Source: Ferruginibacter sp. (GTDB lineage: Bacteria; Bacteroidota; Bacteroidia; Chitinophagales; Chitinophagaceae). Taken from it: a stretch of DNA of 64,000 bases. Position numbers and translations under genes: made by a program. Below the pieces are notes generated by a model. The model did no database searches. It was given only the letters and a program-made list of their open reading frames with translations, and was not told where the DNA came from. The stretch lies in NCBI GenBank assembly GCA_028288705.1, contig JAQBNH010000007.1, positions 434,001-498,000 on the forward strand. Direction: 5' to 3'. The stretch's first letter is position 1. The number at the start of each line of letters is the position of its first letter. Positions 45,159 to 53,612 of the stretch are shown piece by piece.

Positions 45159-45736
45159 TACTGCACGTTCTCTAACGCTTGTTTTTCCATACAATTTTTT
45201 AAGTTGCGCCGTCCATTTTGAATATAACTCCTCACTTTTCCGCTTTCGATGCCGGTGAGCTCGCTAATGTCTTTATAACATTTCTCCTGCAGGTAAAACA
45301 ATTCTATCGCCTGTTTCTGTTCAGTTCCCAATTGTTCCAGGCAAAGTTGCAACTGCTGAAAATTGGCTTCTTTCTGCCACGCTTCTTCCGGATGCATATT
45401 TTCGGCCGATTGCACAAGATCGATGTCAACATTAACAGGCATTTTTTTCCGCGACCGCAACAGCATCAGGCAATGATTTTTCGCCAGTTGATATACCCAG
45501 GCGCGGAAATATTCCACCTCGTATTTTTTGAGCTTCAAAATCAGTTCCTGGTAGATATTGATCACCGCATCCTGCGCATCCTCCGGCGTTTGCAGGTATT
45601 TCAGGCAAACACCATACAACAGATCCATATATCGTTGATACAGATCGGCCAGGATTTCCAGGTCGCCACCGGATTTGTACTCCTGCACCAACTCGGCATC
45701 AGTAGCATCAGATGATATTTTTTTCAGGAAGGCCAA
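45158..45736 (-). CDS. ECF-type RNA polymerase sigma factor
   Basis: A 192-residue group 4 sigma factor. Region 2 is seen in YQRYMDLLYGVCLKYLQTPE, DAQDAVINIYQELI and FRAWVYQLAKNHCLMLLR. Region 4 is in GTEQKQAIELFYLQEKCYKD and ISELTGIESGKVRSYIQNG. It starts at TTG; a TAACTTTG box (45741-45748, minus strand) ends 4 nt before this codon, suggesting a nearly leaderless mRNA. It is co-translated with the anti-sigma/TonB fusion and divergent from the DUF4139 gene, which is a probable target. Confidence 0.9.
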   Translation of the reverse strand: MAFLKKISSDATDAELVQEYKSGGDLEILADLYQRYMDLLYGVCLKYLQTPEDAQDAVINIYQELILKLKKYEVEYFRAWVYQLAKNHCLMLLRSRKKMPVNVDIDLVQSAENMHPEEAWQKEANFQQLQLCLEQLGTEQKQAIELFYLQEKCYKDISELTGIESGKVRSYIQNGRRNLKNCMEKQALENVQ

Positions 45737-45816
45737 TACTCAAAGTTATTAAATATTTCCAGCGGCCTGTGTATTCGGTCAAAAACCGGCATCCGGGAGA
45801 AAACACTACTTAATTT

Positions 45817-47490
45817 ATGAGAAAAATATTAACGACTGCCTTCGCCTTTTGCGTTCTGGTAACCTCCGCCCAGAAAAAAGATTCTGTTTTTACCAGCGCT
45901 ACGCTTGAACATGTGAATGTATATTATGGCATGGGCGCAGCACTGCAACATAGCAGTAAAGCCAGCTTAAAAAACGGAATGCAGCAAGTGTTGATAGACG
46001 GGCTGGCCTTGCAGGCGGATGCCGGAACCATACAAATCTCCGTGCCCGATGATGTAACCATTCTTTCTTATTACTTCAGGGTATTCACACCGCCGGCCGT
46101 AGCTGCTTTGCCGAAAAAAATATCGCGGTCTGCAGACACAATAAAATCCCTTCAAAAAGAGATTAATCTCGTCGCGCATGATATCGCTGTATATGAAGAT
46201 CTCCTGCGCAGAACAACAGCGCTGATAGAAAATAATTTCACCACGCCTGACAAAAAAAATATCAGCAGTACTGAACTCATTCGCCTGACGGATTATTATG
46301 GCGCGAAAGTGAAAGACCTGAAAGACAAAATTTTTCATAACGATCTTAAAAGAACAGCGCTGCAGGAAAAGATCAATGACATCAATAACAGGCTTGCTGA
46401 GGAAGAAGATGCGCCGGAACCTGTCCCTTTAAAACCAACAGGGCAACTGGTGATGCAGGTATTCGCATCGGCCGCAACTAAATCAACTTTCGATATTTCT
46501 TATTACAGCCGAAATGCAGGCTGGATACCGGCTTACGACCTTAGAATGAAAACAATTGACAACTCTTTAAAATTAACTTACAAAGCCTCCATTAGTCAGA
46601 CGACAGGCCTGGATTGGAAGGATGCGAAACTTAGCCTGAGTACGAGTAACCCGAACCAGGGAAAGACGTTACCGGAACTCACGCCAGCCTACCTTCAACT
46701 CTATGTGCCTGCCATCGCCAATGCATTAAACGGGCGCGAACATACGCTCGACATTGATAAATCGGCATTGCAGGAAGTGGTGATCACGGGGTATGGAGCA
46801 GCAAAAAAACAAACGGCTTACAGCCTCTCGAAAGTTACCGCGGATGATATCAGCGGGCATTTAACCCTTGCGGAAAGCCAGTTAAATATCAATTTCGATA
46901 TAGATCTGCCTTACGATATTCCAAGTGATGGGAAAGGATACAGCGTGACGATCAAAGAAGAAAAAATTATTGCCGGTTTTAAACATATCGCTATTCCGAA
47001 AATGGATAAAGACGCTTTTATGGTAGCGGAAATCAGCCGCTGGGATAGCCTGAATTTAATGCCCGGAGAAGCTGGTGTTATCATCGACAATGTTTACCTG
47101 GGAAAATCTTTCATAGATCCCAACAGTAGTACCGATACGCTTCGATTATCCCTGGGTCGTGATAAACGGATTGCTGTAAATCGGGTGCTGGTAAAAGATT
47201 TGTCAAAAACGGTATCTCGTGGCGACAATAAAGTTCAAACGTTCACGTACGAGATCACGGTAAAAAATAATAAAAAACAGGCGATCAGCATTTCTCTCAA
47301 AGATCAGTATCCATTAAGCAGGCTGAAAGAAGTAGAGATCAGTTTAACGGATGCGGGTGGGGCAACAATCGAAAAAGATAAAGGCGCATTGAACTGGGAA
47401 TTAGCGTTGCAACCGGGCGAACGCAGGCAGGTTAAATTCACCTATACGATTAAATATCCGGCGGCAAGTACATTGGAAACAGGGCGGTAA
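45817..47490 (+). CDS. Exported DUF4139 (mucoidy-inhibitor-like) protein with SusC-type motif
   Basis: A 557-residue protein with a signal peptide (about 1-18). It has an N-terminal DUF4140 domain (about 25-110), a coiled-coil stretch (about 105-200) and a DUF4139 domain (about 215-557, YYSRNAGWIPAYDLRM and LSLSTSNPNQGKTLPELTP at the start; ALNWELALQPGERRQVKFTY at the end). In the middle (about 318-345) it carries LQEVVITGYGAAKKQTAYSL, which is like the TonB-box region of SusC-type receptors and not part of the usual DUF4139 pattern. It is divergent from the sigma gene whose partner has the same motif. Confidence 0.85.
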   Translation: MRKILTTAFAFCVLVTSAQKKDSVFTSATLEHVNVYYGMGAALQHSSKASLKNGMQQVLIDGLALQADAGTIQISVPDDVTILSYYFRVFTPPAVAALPKKISRSADTIKSLQKEINLVAHDIAVYEDLLRRTTALIENNFTTPDKKNISSTELIRLTDYYGAKVKDLKDKIFHNDLKRTALQEKINDINNRLAEEEDAPEPVPLKPTGQLVMQVFASAATKSTFDISYYSRNAGWIPAYDLRMKTIDNSLKLTYKASISQTTGLDWKDAKLSLSTSNPNQGKTLPELTPAYLQLYVPAIANALNGREHTLDIDKSALQEVVITGYGAAKKQTAYSLSKVTADDISGHLTLAESQLNINFDIDLPYDIPSDGKGYSVTIKEEKIIAGFKHIAIPKMDKDAFMVAEISRWDSLNLMPGEAGVIIDNVYLGKSFIDPNSSTDTLRLSLGRDKRIAVNRVLVKDLSKTVSRGDNKVQTFTYEITVKNNKKQAISISLKDQYPLSRLKEVEISLTDAGGATIEKDKGALNWELALQPGERRQVKFTYTIKYPAASTLETGR

Positions 47491-47491
47491 T

Positions 47492-47532
47492 AAAAAAGGG
47501 TTCAAAGCGGTGACACTTTGAACCCTTTTTTT
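47492..47532. terminator. Bidirectional terminator between DUF4139 and carbonic anhydrase genes
   Basis: A 16-bp stem (six A plus GGGTTCAAAG against CTTTGAACCC plus six T) with an 8-nt loop serves both convergent genes. Confidence 0.92.
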
Positions 47533-47543
47533 ATTGAGTAAAA

Positions 47544-48176
47544 CTATAGATTGTCATATTCATACAACGAATCGATCTTGGAGCCTGCATTCATTTCGCA
47601 TACCGGTTTAATTAACCCATCGTTCAACCCGTAGCACCAGCCATGAAGATGCGGACGCTGTTCGTTTTTCCACGCCGCCTGGATGATCGAAGTTTTCGCG
47701 AGGTTAAAAATTTGTTCACGTACATTCAATTCTATCAGGCGGTCAACACGTTGTTCTTCTGTTGGTAACACATCTACTTCTTCACGATGTAAACGATAAA
47801 CATCTTTAATTTCCTTTAACCAATTGTTGATGATACCAAAATGATGATTGCCCATCGCCGCTTTAACACCGCCGCAACCATAATGACCGCAAACGATCAC
47901 GTGCTTTACTTTTAGAACTTCAACGGCATATTGCAGTACGCTTAAGAGGTTCATATCTGTGTTCACCACCAGATTGGCAATATTGCGGTGGACGAAAATT
48001 TCTCCCGGTTCGGTTCCGGTAATCTTATCAGCCGGAACGCGGCTGTCGCTGCAACCGATCCATAAAAATTCCGGTGCCTGCTGTGCTGCCAGACGTTTAA
48101 AATATTGCGGATCCGTTTGTACCTGTTCAGTTGCCCAAGCCCTATTTTCGAGTAATAATTTTTCGTAAGAATGCAT
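47544..48176 (-). CDS. Beta-class carbonic anhydrase
   Basis: A 210-residue zinc enzyme that interconverts CO2 and bicarbonate. The zinc ligands are Cys 42 (GCSDSRVPAD, with the Asp-Arg dyad), His 98 and Cys 101 (VCGHYGCGGVKAAM). The length and the clade B-like motif EPGEIFVHRNIANLV are normal for the Can family. It lies 25 nt downstream of the SulP transporter gene, a pairing known in many bacteria for bicarbonate uptake and use. Confidence 0.95.
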   Translation of the reverse strand: MHSYEKLLLENRAWATEQVQTDPQYFKRLAAQQAPEFLWIGCSDSRVPADKITGTEPGEIFVHRNIANLVVNTDMNLLSVLQYAVEVLKVKHVIVCGHYGCGGVKAAMGNHHFGIINNWLKEIKDVYRLHREEVDVLPTEEQRVDRLIELNVREQIFNLAKTSIIQAAWKNEQRPHLHGWCYGLNDGLIKPVCEMNAGSKIDSLYEYDNL

Positions 48177-48201
48177 ATAATAATTTGATTTAAGTTAGTG
48201 A

Positions 48202-49779
48202 TTAATGCGCGGAATCATCCGCATTGTATAGATTTTTATCCACGAGTTTGTGCGATTCATTATACAAACTTTTGTTGATCGTGACAGAGATATTTTTTAA
48301 CGACGCATGTTGTGTGAACTCGTTGATCGTATCGATAATGTCTTTATCAATGAACTCTGCTTTGGTGAGATCGATGATGACTTTACCATCCTGTGGAATT
48401 TCTTCAAGCCGCCTTTTTAAATGTGGTTTACTGAAGAATGATACATCTTTCCTTAAACGGATCAGGTGCAGATTTTTCTCGGCCACATAAAAAATCGCGG
48501 TGCGAAAATTACTCCGGATCACATAAAAAATACCGACCGCGATACCGATCAAAACGCCCTTCAGCAAATCGGTAAAAACGATCGCCAGCAGGGTGATGAG
48601 GAAGGGCATAAACTGATCCCAGCCTTTCCTGTAATACTCTTTGAACAAGGAAACTTTTGCCAGTTTGTAACCGGTAAAAACCAGGATCGCCGCCAGTGCT
48701 GCTTTCGGTATCAGGTTTAAAATCCCGGGCACGAAAGCGACGCAAACAAAGATAAGCAGGCCATGCATGATGGCAGATGATTTTGTTTTTGCACCTGCGT
48801 TTACATTCGCACTGCTGCGCACGATCACGCTGGTAAGTGGCAGTCCGCCCAATAACCCGCTCACGATATTCCCGGAGCCTTGCGCCATTAATTCGCGGTT
48901 GGTTGGCGTTACTCTTTTCAGCGAATCCAGTTTATCAACGGCTTCAATGCCCAATAACGTTTCCAATGATGCAACGATCGCCAGCGTTACTGCAGTGATC
49001 CATACATCGGGATTAGCCAGGAACGACCAGTCGGGAAAATGAAAAAACGAGAAAAATTCAGTTGCCGAATTTGCGACCGGAATATTGACCAGGTCGGCAG
49101 CTTTCGCTGCGAACGGGCGTGAGGATTCACTTAGTAGTAAATGAAGTCCGACGCCGACGAGCACCACCACCAGCGGACCGCTCAGTAATTGGAAAACTTT
49201 TTTACTCTTTATCCATTTTGTTTCGAACAATATTAGGATAGCGATGCCCGTAATCCCGATGATCATTGCAATCGGCGTGATATAATTCAGTGAGTTGATG
49301 AGGGCCGAAAAAGTATTCTCACCTGATACTTCAATAAAAGTTTCATCACCCTCATAGTTTTTATCATAACCCACGAGATGCGGCAGTTGCTTCAGGATCA
49401 GTATCACACCGATCGCCGCCAGCATCCCTTTGATTACGCTGTTCGGAACATAATCGCCGATGATACCCATTTTAAAAATACCCATCAGCACCTGCAGCAA
49501 TCCAGCTAAAACAACGGCGAGAAAGAAAGCTTCGACAGCGGGCAATTTCAATACCGCGCCGGCAACAATTGCTGTCAGCCCCGCTGCCGGCCCGCTCACA
49601 CTCAGCTGGCTTCCACTGATCAGTCCCACAATTATTCCACCCACCATACCACCGATGATACCACTAAATTCATTGAGGCCGCTCGCAACCGCGATACCGA
49701 GACAAAGCGGGATGGCCACCAAAAAAACCACGATCGCAGCCGGAAGATCCGACCCGATATTCTGCATATATTTTTTCAT
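48202..49779 (-). CDS. SulP family anion transporter with STAS domain, likely bicarbonate
   Basis: A 525-residue protein: a membrane domain of about 12-14 helices (1-420) with VAIPLCLGIAVASG, SGPAAGLTAIVAG and LPLTSVIVRSSANVNAGAKT, then a short cytosolic STAS-like domain (about 440-515, GKVIIDLTKAEFIDKDIIDT). SulP proteins move sulfate, bicarbonate or dicarboxylates. The adjoining carbonic anhydrase gene argues for bicarbonate, as in BicA-like systems, but sulfate cannot be excluded. Confidence 0.9.
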   Translation of the reverse strand: MKKYMQNIGSDLPAAIVVFLVAIPLCLGIAVASGLNEFSGIIGGMVGGIIVGLISGSQLSVSGPAAGLTAIVAGAVLKLPAVEAFFLAVVLAGLLQVLMGIFKMGIIGDYVPNSVIKGMLAAIGVILILKQLPHLVGYDKNYEGDETFIEVSGENTFSALINSLNYITPIAMIIGITGIAILILFETKWIKSKKVFQLLSGPLVVVLVGVGLHLLLSESSRPFAAKAADLVNIPVANSATEFFSFFHFPDWSFLANPDVWITAVTLAIVASLETLLGIEAVDKLDSLKRVTPTNRELMAQGSGNIVSGLLGGLPLTSVIVRSSANVNAGAKTKSSAIMHGLLIFVCVAFVPGILNLIPKAALAAILVFTGYKLAKVSLFKEYYRKGWDQFMPFLITLLAIVFTDLLKGVLIGIAVGIFYVIRSNFRTAIFYVAEKNLHLIRLRKDVSFFSKPHLKRRLEEIPQDGKVIIDLTKAEFIDKDIIDTINEFTQHASLKNISVTINKSLYNESHKLVDKNLYNADDSAH

Positions 49780-49807
49780 TGAAATACATTATTGCATTGC
49801 GAACCGC

Positions 49808-49859
49808 CTGCCATGGCAGCACTGTTCACAACAAGCGTTAGCATGCCATTGCCGGGCAA
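49808..49859 (-). promoter_or_regulatory. Palindromes in the upstream region of the SulP operon
   Basis: A perfect 12-bp palindrome CTGCCATGGCAG (49808-49819) and an interrupted one TTGCC-G-GGCAA (49849-49859) lie 30-80 nt upstream of the SulP start. They could be protein operators or leader hairpins. I see no clear promoter box between them. Confidence 0.25.
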
Positions 49860-49920
49860 AACCTGGCCACAACAGGCACAAATAATTAATTAAAGGTTGT
49901 AAAGAAATTAAGGAAAGCGT

Positions 49921-50274
49921 TTATGCCTTCGGAGGAGGTGAGATGAGTTCGTAGTGAACGATCTGTAATTTATCCGCTTCAAGAATGCGGTCGTGTATTA
50001 ATTTTTCTAAGCGGCCAAAGTCTTTAAAACTATGCCTTTCGTGCAGGTATTCTTCCTGGATGGAAACGTTGTTAGAGGACGATCCGGCTTTTTCTTCCAC
50101 CGGTGAAGGATTTTTATCCTGTTGTTCTGTTCCCTGCGTTTGGCTGGCAGAAGATGCAGGCGGATATACAAAGAAATTCACCCCGGTTAAAAATAACAGG
50201 CAACCGGAGAGCAACAGCACGGAAAAGAGCTTGAACATTGCTGGTGAACTGATTATTTTTTTATTTTTCGTCAT
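49921..50274 (-). CDS. Small membrane-anchored protein of unknown function
   Basis: A 117-residue protein with a basic N-terminus and one hydrophobic helix (about 13-36, KLFSVLLLSGCLLFLTGVNF), then a low-complexity Gln/Ser/Glu/Lys linker (about 40-70) and a helical C-terminal part (EEYLHERHSFKDFGRLEKLI). It ends in PPPKA. No family is recognised. It is separated from fabG upstream by 74 nt and may be in the same transcript. Confidence 0.6.
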   Translation of the reverse strand: MTKNKKIISSPAMFKLFSVLLLSGCLLFLTGVNFFVYPPASSASQTQGTEQQDKNPSPVEEKAGSSSNNVSIQEEYLHERHSFKDFGRLEKLIHDRILEADKLQIVHYELISPPPKA

Positions 50275-50348
50275 ACTGCCGGGCGCAAAGATAAACGATG
50301 CGTATTGCTATCAGCTGTTAAAACAATTTTTTTACAAAAAGGTTGCAA

Positions 50349-51104
50349 TCAGATATTTAATCCTCCGCAGGCGCTGATCGTTTGGCCCGTGATGTAGTTA
50401 CCCATATCGCTTGCCAGGAACAGGGCCACGTTGGCAATGTCTTCGCCGGTAGCGAAACGGCCGAGCGGAATACTGGCTTTGTACTTATCTGCTCCTTCGC
50501 CTTCTTTCAGGTAACTGGTCATATCCGTTTCAACAAAACCAGGTGCGATCGCATTGCAGCGAATATTCCTGCTGCCTAATTCTTTGGCGATACTTTTTGT
50601 AAAACCGATGATCCCTGCTTTGCTGGCTGCATAACTGCTCTGGCCTGCATTACCGGTTTCGCCGATGATGCTGCTCATGTTAATGATGCTACCGGAACGC
50701 GCTTTCATCATGGGCTTAATGATATGTTTGGTCATGTTGAAAACGCTCTTCAGGTTTACATCCATCACTTCTTCCCATTGTTCCACTGTCATCCTGAGGA
50801 GCAGGTTGTCTTTAGAAATCCCGGCATTGTTCACACATATATCGATCTTGCCGAATGTGGCAAGTACCTCATTCACGAAAATTTCGCTGGCGGCATAATC
50901 TCCGGCGTTGGTTTTATATCCTTTCGCCATAACACCCATTGCGGTTAATTTTTGTTCGAGCGCGGTTGCCCTTTCCGCACTGCTGTCGCTTACATACGTA
51001 AAGGCAACAGATGCGCCCTGTTCAGCAAATTTTATCGCAATCGCTTCACCAATGCCACGCGCAGCTCCGGTTACAATCGCAACTTTCCCTTCTAATAACT
51101 TCAT
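50349..51104 (-). CDS. fabG: 3-oxoacyl-[acyl-carrier-protein] reductase
   Basis: I use the ATG at 51104 (MKLLEGKVAIVTGAARGIGE), 251 residues, because the longer frame runs into the promoter. It is a short-chain dehydrogenase with the NADP(H) motif TGAARGIGEA, NNAG, and catalytic Ser-Tyr-Lys in MSSIIGETGNAGQSSYAASK. The FabG-like end (MGNYITGQTISACGGL) and RNIRCNAIAPGFVETDMT support assignment to the fatty acid elongation step, although other reductases of this family are similar. Confidence 0.92.
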   Translation of the reverse strand: MKLLEGKVAIVTGAARGIGEAIAIKFAEQGASVAFTYVSDSSAERATALEQKLTAMGVMAKGYKTNAGDYAASEIFVNEVLATFGKIDICVNNAGISKDNLLLRMTVEQWEEVMDVNLKSVFNMTKHIIKPMMKARSGSIINMSSIIGETGNAGQSSYAASKAGIIGFTKSIAKELGSRNIRCNAIAPGFVETDMTSYLKEGEGADKYKASIPLGRFATGEDIANVALFLASDMGNYITGQTISACGGLNI

Positions 51105-51125
51105 AGCTCTGATTTTCTTTGATGG

Positions 51126-51157
51126 CAAAAATAAATATTATTGATTCAATTGCGCAA
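51126..51157 (-). promoter_or_regulatory. Bacteroidota-type promoter for fabG
   Basis: On the minus strand TTG (51157-51155), a 21-nt spacer and TATTTTTG (51133-51126) are found. The leader would be about 16 nt, which supports the ATG at 51104 as the start. Confidence 0.65.
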
Positions 51158-51160
51158 GGA

Positions 51161-51997
51161 TTATACCTTAACCAAATGAATCGCGATATAAAATAAAATT
51201 AATTTATAAACGAATTGAACGAACAGCATCAGGCAAAAAGTATAGAGCAACGCATAGAGCATACTATACCAGCGCTTAAAATTAAAGAACCTTCGCGCGG
51301 CCGTTGCGACAAATATCGCAAAGCCTCCGCCCATGATAATACCGGTATACAATTCCGTTTCAAAAAAGTCAGCAGGCAGTAAAGGCGAAATACTAAAAAG
51401 AATAACCGGGCAAATTAAAAAGCCCCATAAGATCAACACCGAAACGGCTTCAATACTAAAAATAAAATGGTCGTAATAGAGGCTGCGTTTCCTGTAACCT
51501 AATAACCAGGAAAAGCAGGCCATGACCGGAATCAGGATAAACAACAGGAATTTTGAGATTTGCTCGGCCTTATGGTGGAAAGCATCGGCCAGTGTATCAT
51601 AATCTATTTTTCCGGTGGCGATAATTTTAGTCACTTCCTTCGTAGCGAATTTGCCGTAAACACTTTGCTGCATATGCGCATAAAGAATCTGGTTGAGGCC
51701 ATTAAAAAGGGGAAACAACAAATAGATGATCACCAGCATCAGGAAAAAAGACAGTGGCTTAAAATACCGCTTGCGGATTCCGTTGCAATAATCTTCCGAA
51801 AGTTGGCCCGGTTTAAACAAAACTGATTTCAACGTAGTGAGAAAAGTTCCTTCAAAATGCGTGATGAAATGCAGTCCTTCGCCAACAAGATGCATGACCG
51901 AGCGGTCTTTTTCATCATAGGCTTTCTCGCCGCAAATATTGCAGTATTTACCCGTGAACTTGTTGCCGCAATTTCTACAAATCACTGTATCCATCAA
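51161..51997 (-). CDS. DUF3667 membrane protein with zinc ribbon
   Basis: A 278-residue protein. The N-terminus has a small zinc-ribbon (CRNCGNKFTGKYCNICGEK, two CxxC pairs). The conserved DUF3667 block (HLVGEGLHFITHFEGTFLTT and LKSVLFKPGQLSEDYCNGIR) follows, and then about five membrane helices. The family is common in Bacteroidota and has no known function. The second codon is also ATG and could be the start. Confidence 0.88.
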   Translation of the reverse strand: MMDTVICRNCGNKFTGKYCNICGEKAYDEKDRSVMHLVGEGLHFITHFEGTFLTTLKSVLFKPGQLSEDYCNGIRKRYFKPLSFFLMLVIIYLLFPLFNGLNQILYAHMQQSVYGKFATKEVTKIIATGKIDYDTLADAFHHKAEQISKFLLFILIPVMACFSWLLGYRKRSLYYDHFIFSIEAVSVLILWGFLICPVILFSISPLLPADFFETELYTGIIMGGGFAIFVATAARRFFNFKRWYSMLYALLYTFCLMLFVQFVYKLILFYIAIHLVKV

Positions 51998-52006
51998 CGA
52001 TGCTGT

Positions 52007-53521
52007 TTATAGGGTTTGATAAATCCCGCGGATCTCTTCGATTACGGAACGCTCATTGCTCAACCGCGGCACTTTATGCTGGCCACCCATTTTTCCTTTA
52101 CTACGCAGCCATTGCGTAAAAATGCCTTTAGGAATCGCATGTAACACCGGCATGCGCAGGGCGATATCCTTATGTCGCTTCGCCTCGTAATCACTGTTAC
52201 AATTTTTCAATGCCTGGTCCAGTTCATAAGTGAAGGCTTCCAGGTTTTCAGGTTCCTGGTCGAATTCGATCAGCCATTCATGCGCGCCATTCGCTTTATC
52301 GCTGAAATAGATCGGCGCTGCCGTGTAATCATTTACGATAGCACCGGTTTTTTCCGCTGCAATGGCGATCGCTGTATCACTGTTATCAACGATCAACTCT
52401 TCACCGAAAGCGTTGATATAATGCTTAAGCCGCCCGCTCACTTTTATTTTGTATGGGTTCAGCGATGTAAATTGAATCGTGTCGCCGATCAGGTAGCGCC
52501 ATAAGCCGCCCGTGGTACTGATCACGGGGGCATAATTTTTTCCCGTCTGCACTTCATTGAGCCCGATCGTTTGTGGCAAATCTTTTCCATATTCTTCCAC
52601 CGGCATAAATTCATAAAAGATACCGTGCTCGGTGAACAGGGTCATTCCATCATCATCCGGACTTTCCTGCCCGGCGATAAAACCTTCGCTGGCGTTATAA
52701 ATTTCGAGGTAATTAATTGGTGCGCCGATGATCTTTTCAAACTGCTCGCGGTAAGGCACAAACGACACGCCGCCATTGATATATAATTCCAGGTTTGGCC
52801 AAACTTCTTTTATCGTTTCCTTGCCGGTGATTTCAAGGATTCGTTTAAGAAGGAGTAATGTCCAGGTTGGCACGCCGGCCAGCGAGGTTACATTTTCCTG
52901 CGCAGTTGTTTGAGCGAGCTTTTCAATTTTATCTTCCCATTCGTCCAGCAACGCGATGCTCAATTCGGGCGTACGCAGCCATTGTCCCCAGAAAGGTGAA
53001 TTTTGCATGAGCACCGCGCTGAGGTCGCCATACTGAATCTCGTCATTAACTTTATTGATCTGGTGCGAGCCTCCCACAACCAGTCCTTTACCTGTGAGCA
53101 GATCGCTGGATGGAAAATTTTTATAATAATTGGTAAGCACATCTTTGCTGGCCTGGAAATGATTGTCCTGCAGGCTTTCTTCGCTGATGGGAATGAATTT
53201 GCTTTTATCGCTGGTGGTACCGGAAGATTTGGCAAACCAGTTGATGGGTTCATTCCAGAGAATATTGGATTCGCCATCCATCATGCGTTCAATATATGGG
53301 CGAATATCGTCGTATTCGTGAATCGGCACACTGGCTTTAAACTCCTTTAGCGTAAACAACTTGCTGAAATTATATTTCTTGCCGAATTCTGTGTATTGAG
53401 CTGAAGTAACCAGGTGTTGCAATACGTCCCGTTGTGAAGCAACCGGGTGATTGATCCAATTTTGAATACGCCAGAGCCGCAGGCGCGCCAATCTTGATAT
53501 TGCAGGAGAAAGCAACTTCAT
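52007..53521 (-). CDS. GH3-like acyl-adenylating enzyme (second paralogue)
   Basis: I use the ATG at 53521 (MKLLSPAIS), 504 residues; the frame begins three codons earlier only with TTG. It matches the enzyme at 33057-34589 throughout: FAKSSGTTSDKSKFIPIS in the phosphate loop, LAGVPTWTLLLLKRI, EIYNASEGFIAGQ, LWRYLIGDTIQF, SGRLKHYINAFGEEL and RSKGKMGGQHKVPRL. Two such genes about 18 kb apart suggest old duplication with divergence in substrate. Confidence 0.9.
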   Translation of the reverse strand: MKLLSPAISRLARLRLWRIQNWINHPVASQRDVLQHLVTSAQYTEFGKKYNFSKLFTLKEFKASVPIHEYDDIRPYIERMMDGESNILWNEPINWFAKSSGTTSDKSKFIPISEESLQDNHFQASKDVLTNYYKNFPSSDLLTGKGLVVGGSHQINKVNDEIQYGDLSAVLMQNSPFWGQWLRTPELSIALLDEWEDKIEKLAQTTAQENVTSLAGVPTWTLLLLKRILEITGKETIKEVWPNLELYINGGVSFVPYREQFEKIIGAPINYLEIYNASEGFIAGQESPDDDGMTLFTEHGIFYEFMPVEEYGKDLPQTIGLNEVQTGKNYAPVISTTGGLWRYLIGDTIQFTSLNPYKIKVSGRLKHYINAFGEELIVDNSDTAIAIAAEKTGAIVNDYTAAPIYFSDKANGAHEWLIEFDQEPENLEAFTYELDQALKNCNSDYEAKRHKDIALRMPVLHAIPKGIFTQWLRSKGKMGGQHKVPRLSNERSVIEEIRGIYQTL

Positions 53522-53612
53522 GGCTGGCAAGATAAAAAATTCAGCGGATAATCACCAGCTAAGTTGAAACAGCGGCTGGCGAACTATTTGCAATAAAATT
53601 CACAAAAAAAAG

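Noticed and set aside
45218..45715. 165-codon open frame antisense to the ECF sigma gene
   Set aside because: The sigma factor on the minus strand has both conserved regions; the plus-strand frame is a shadow.
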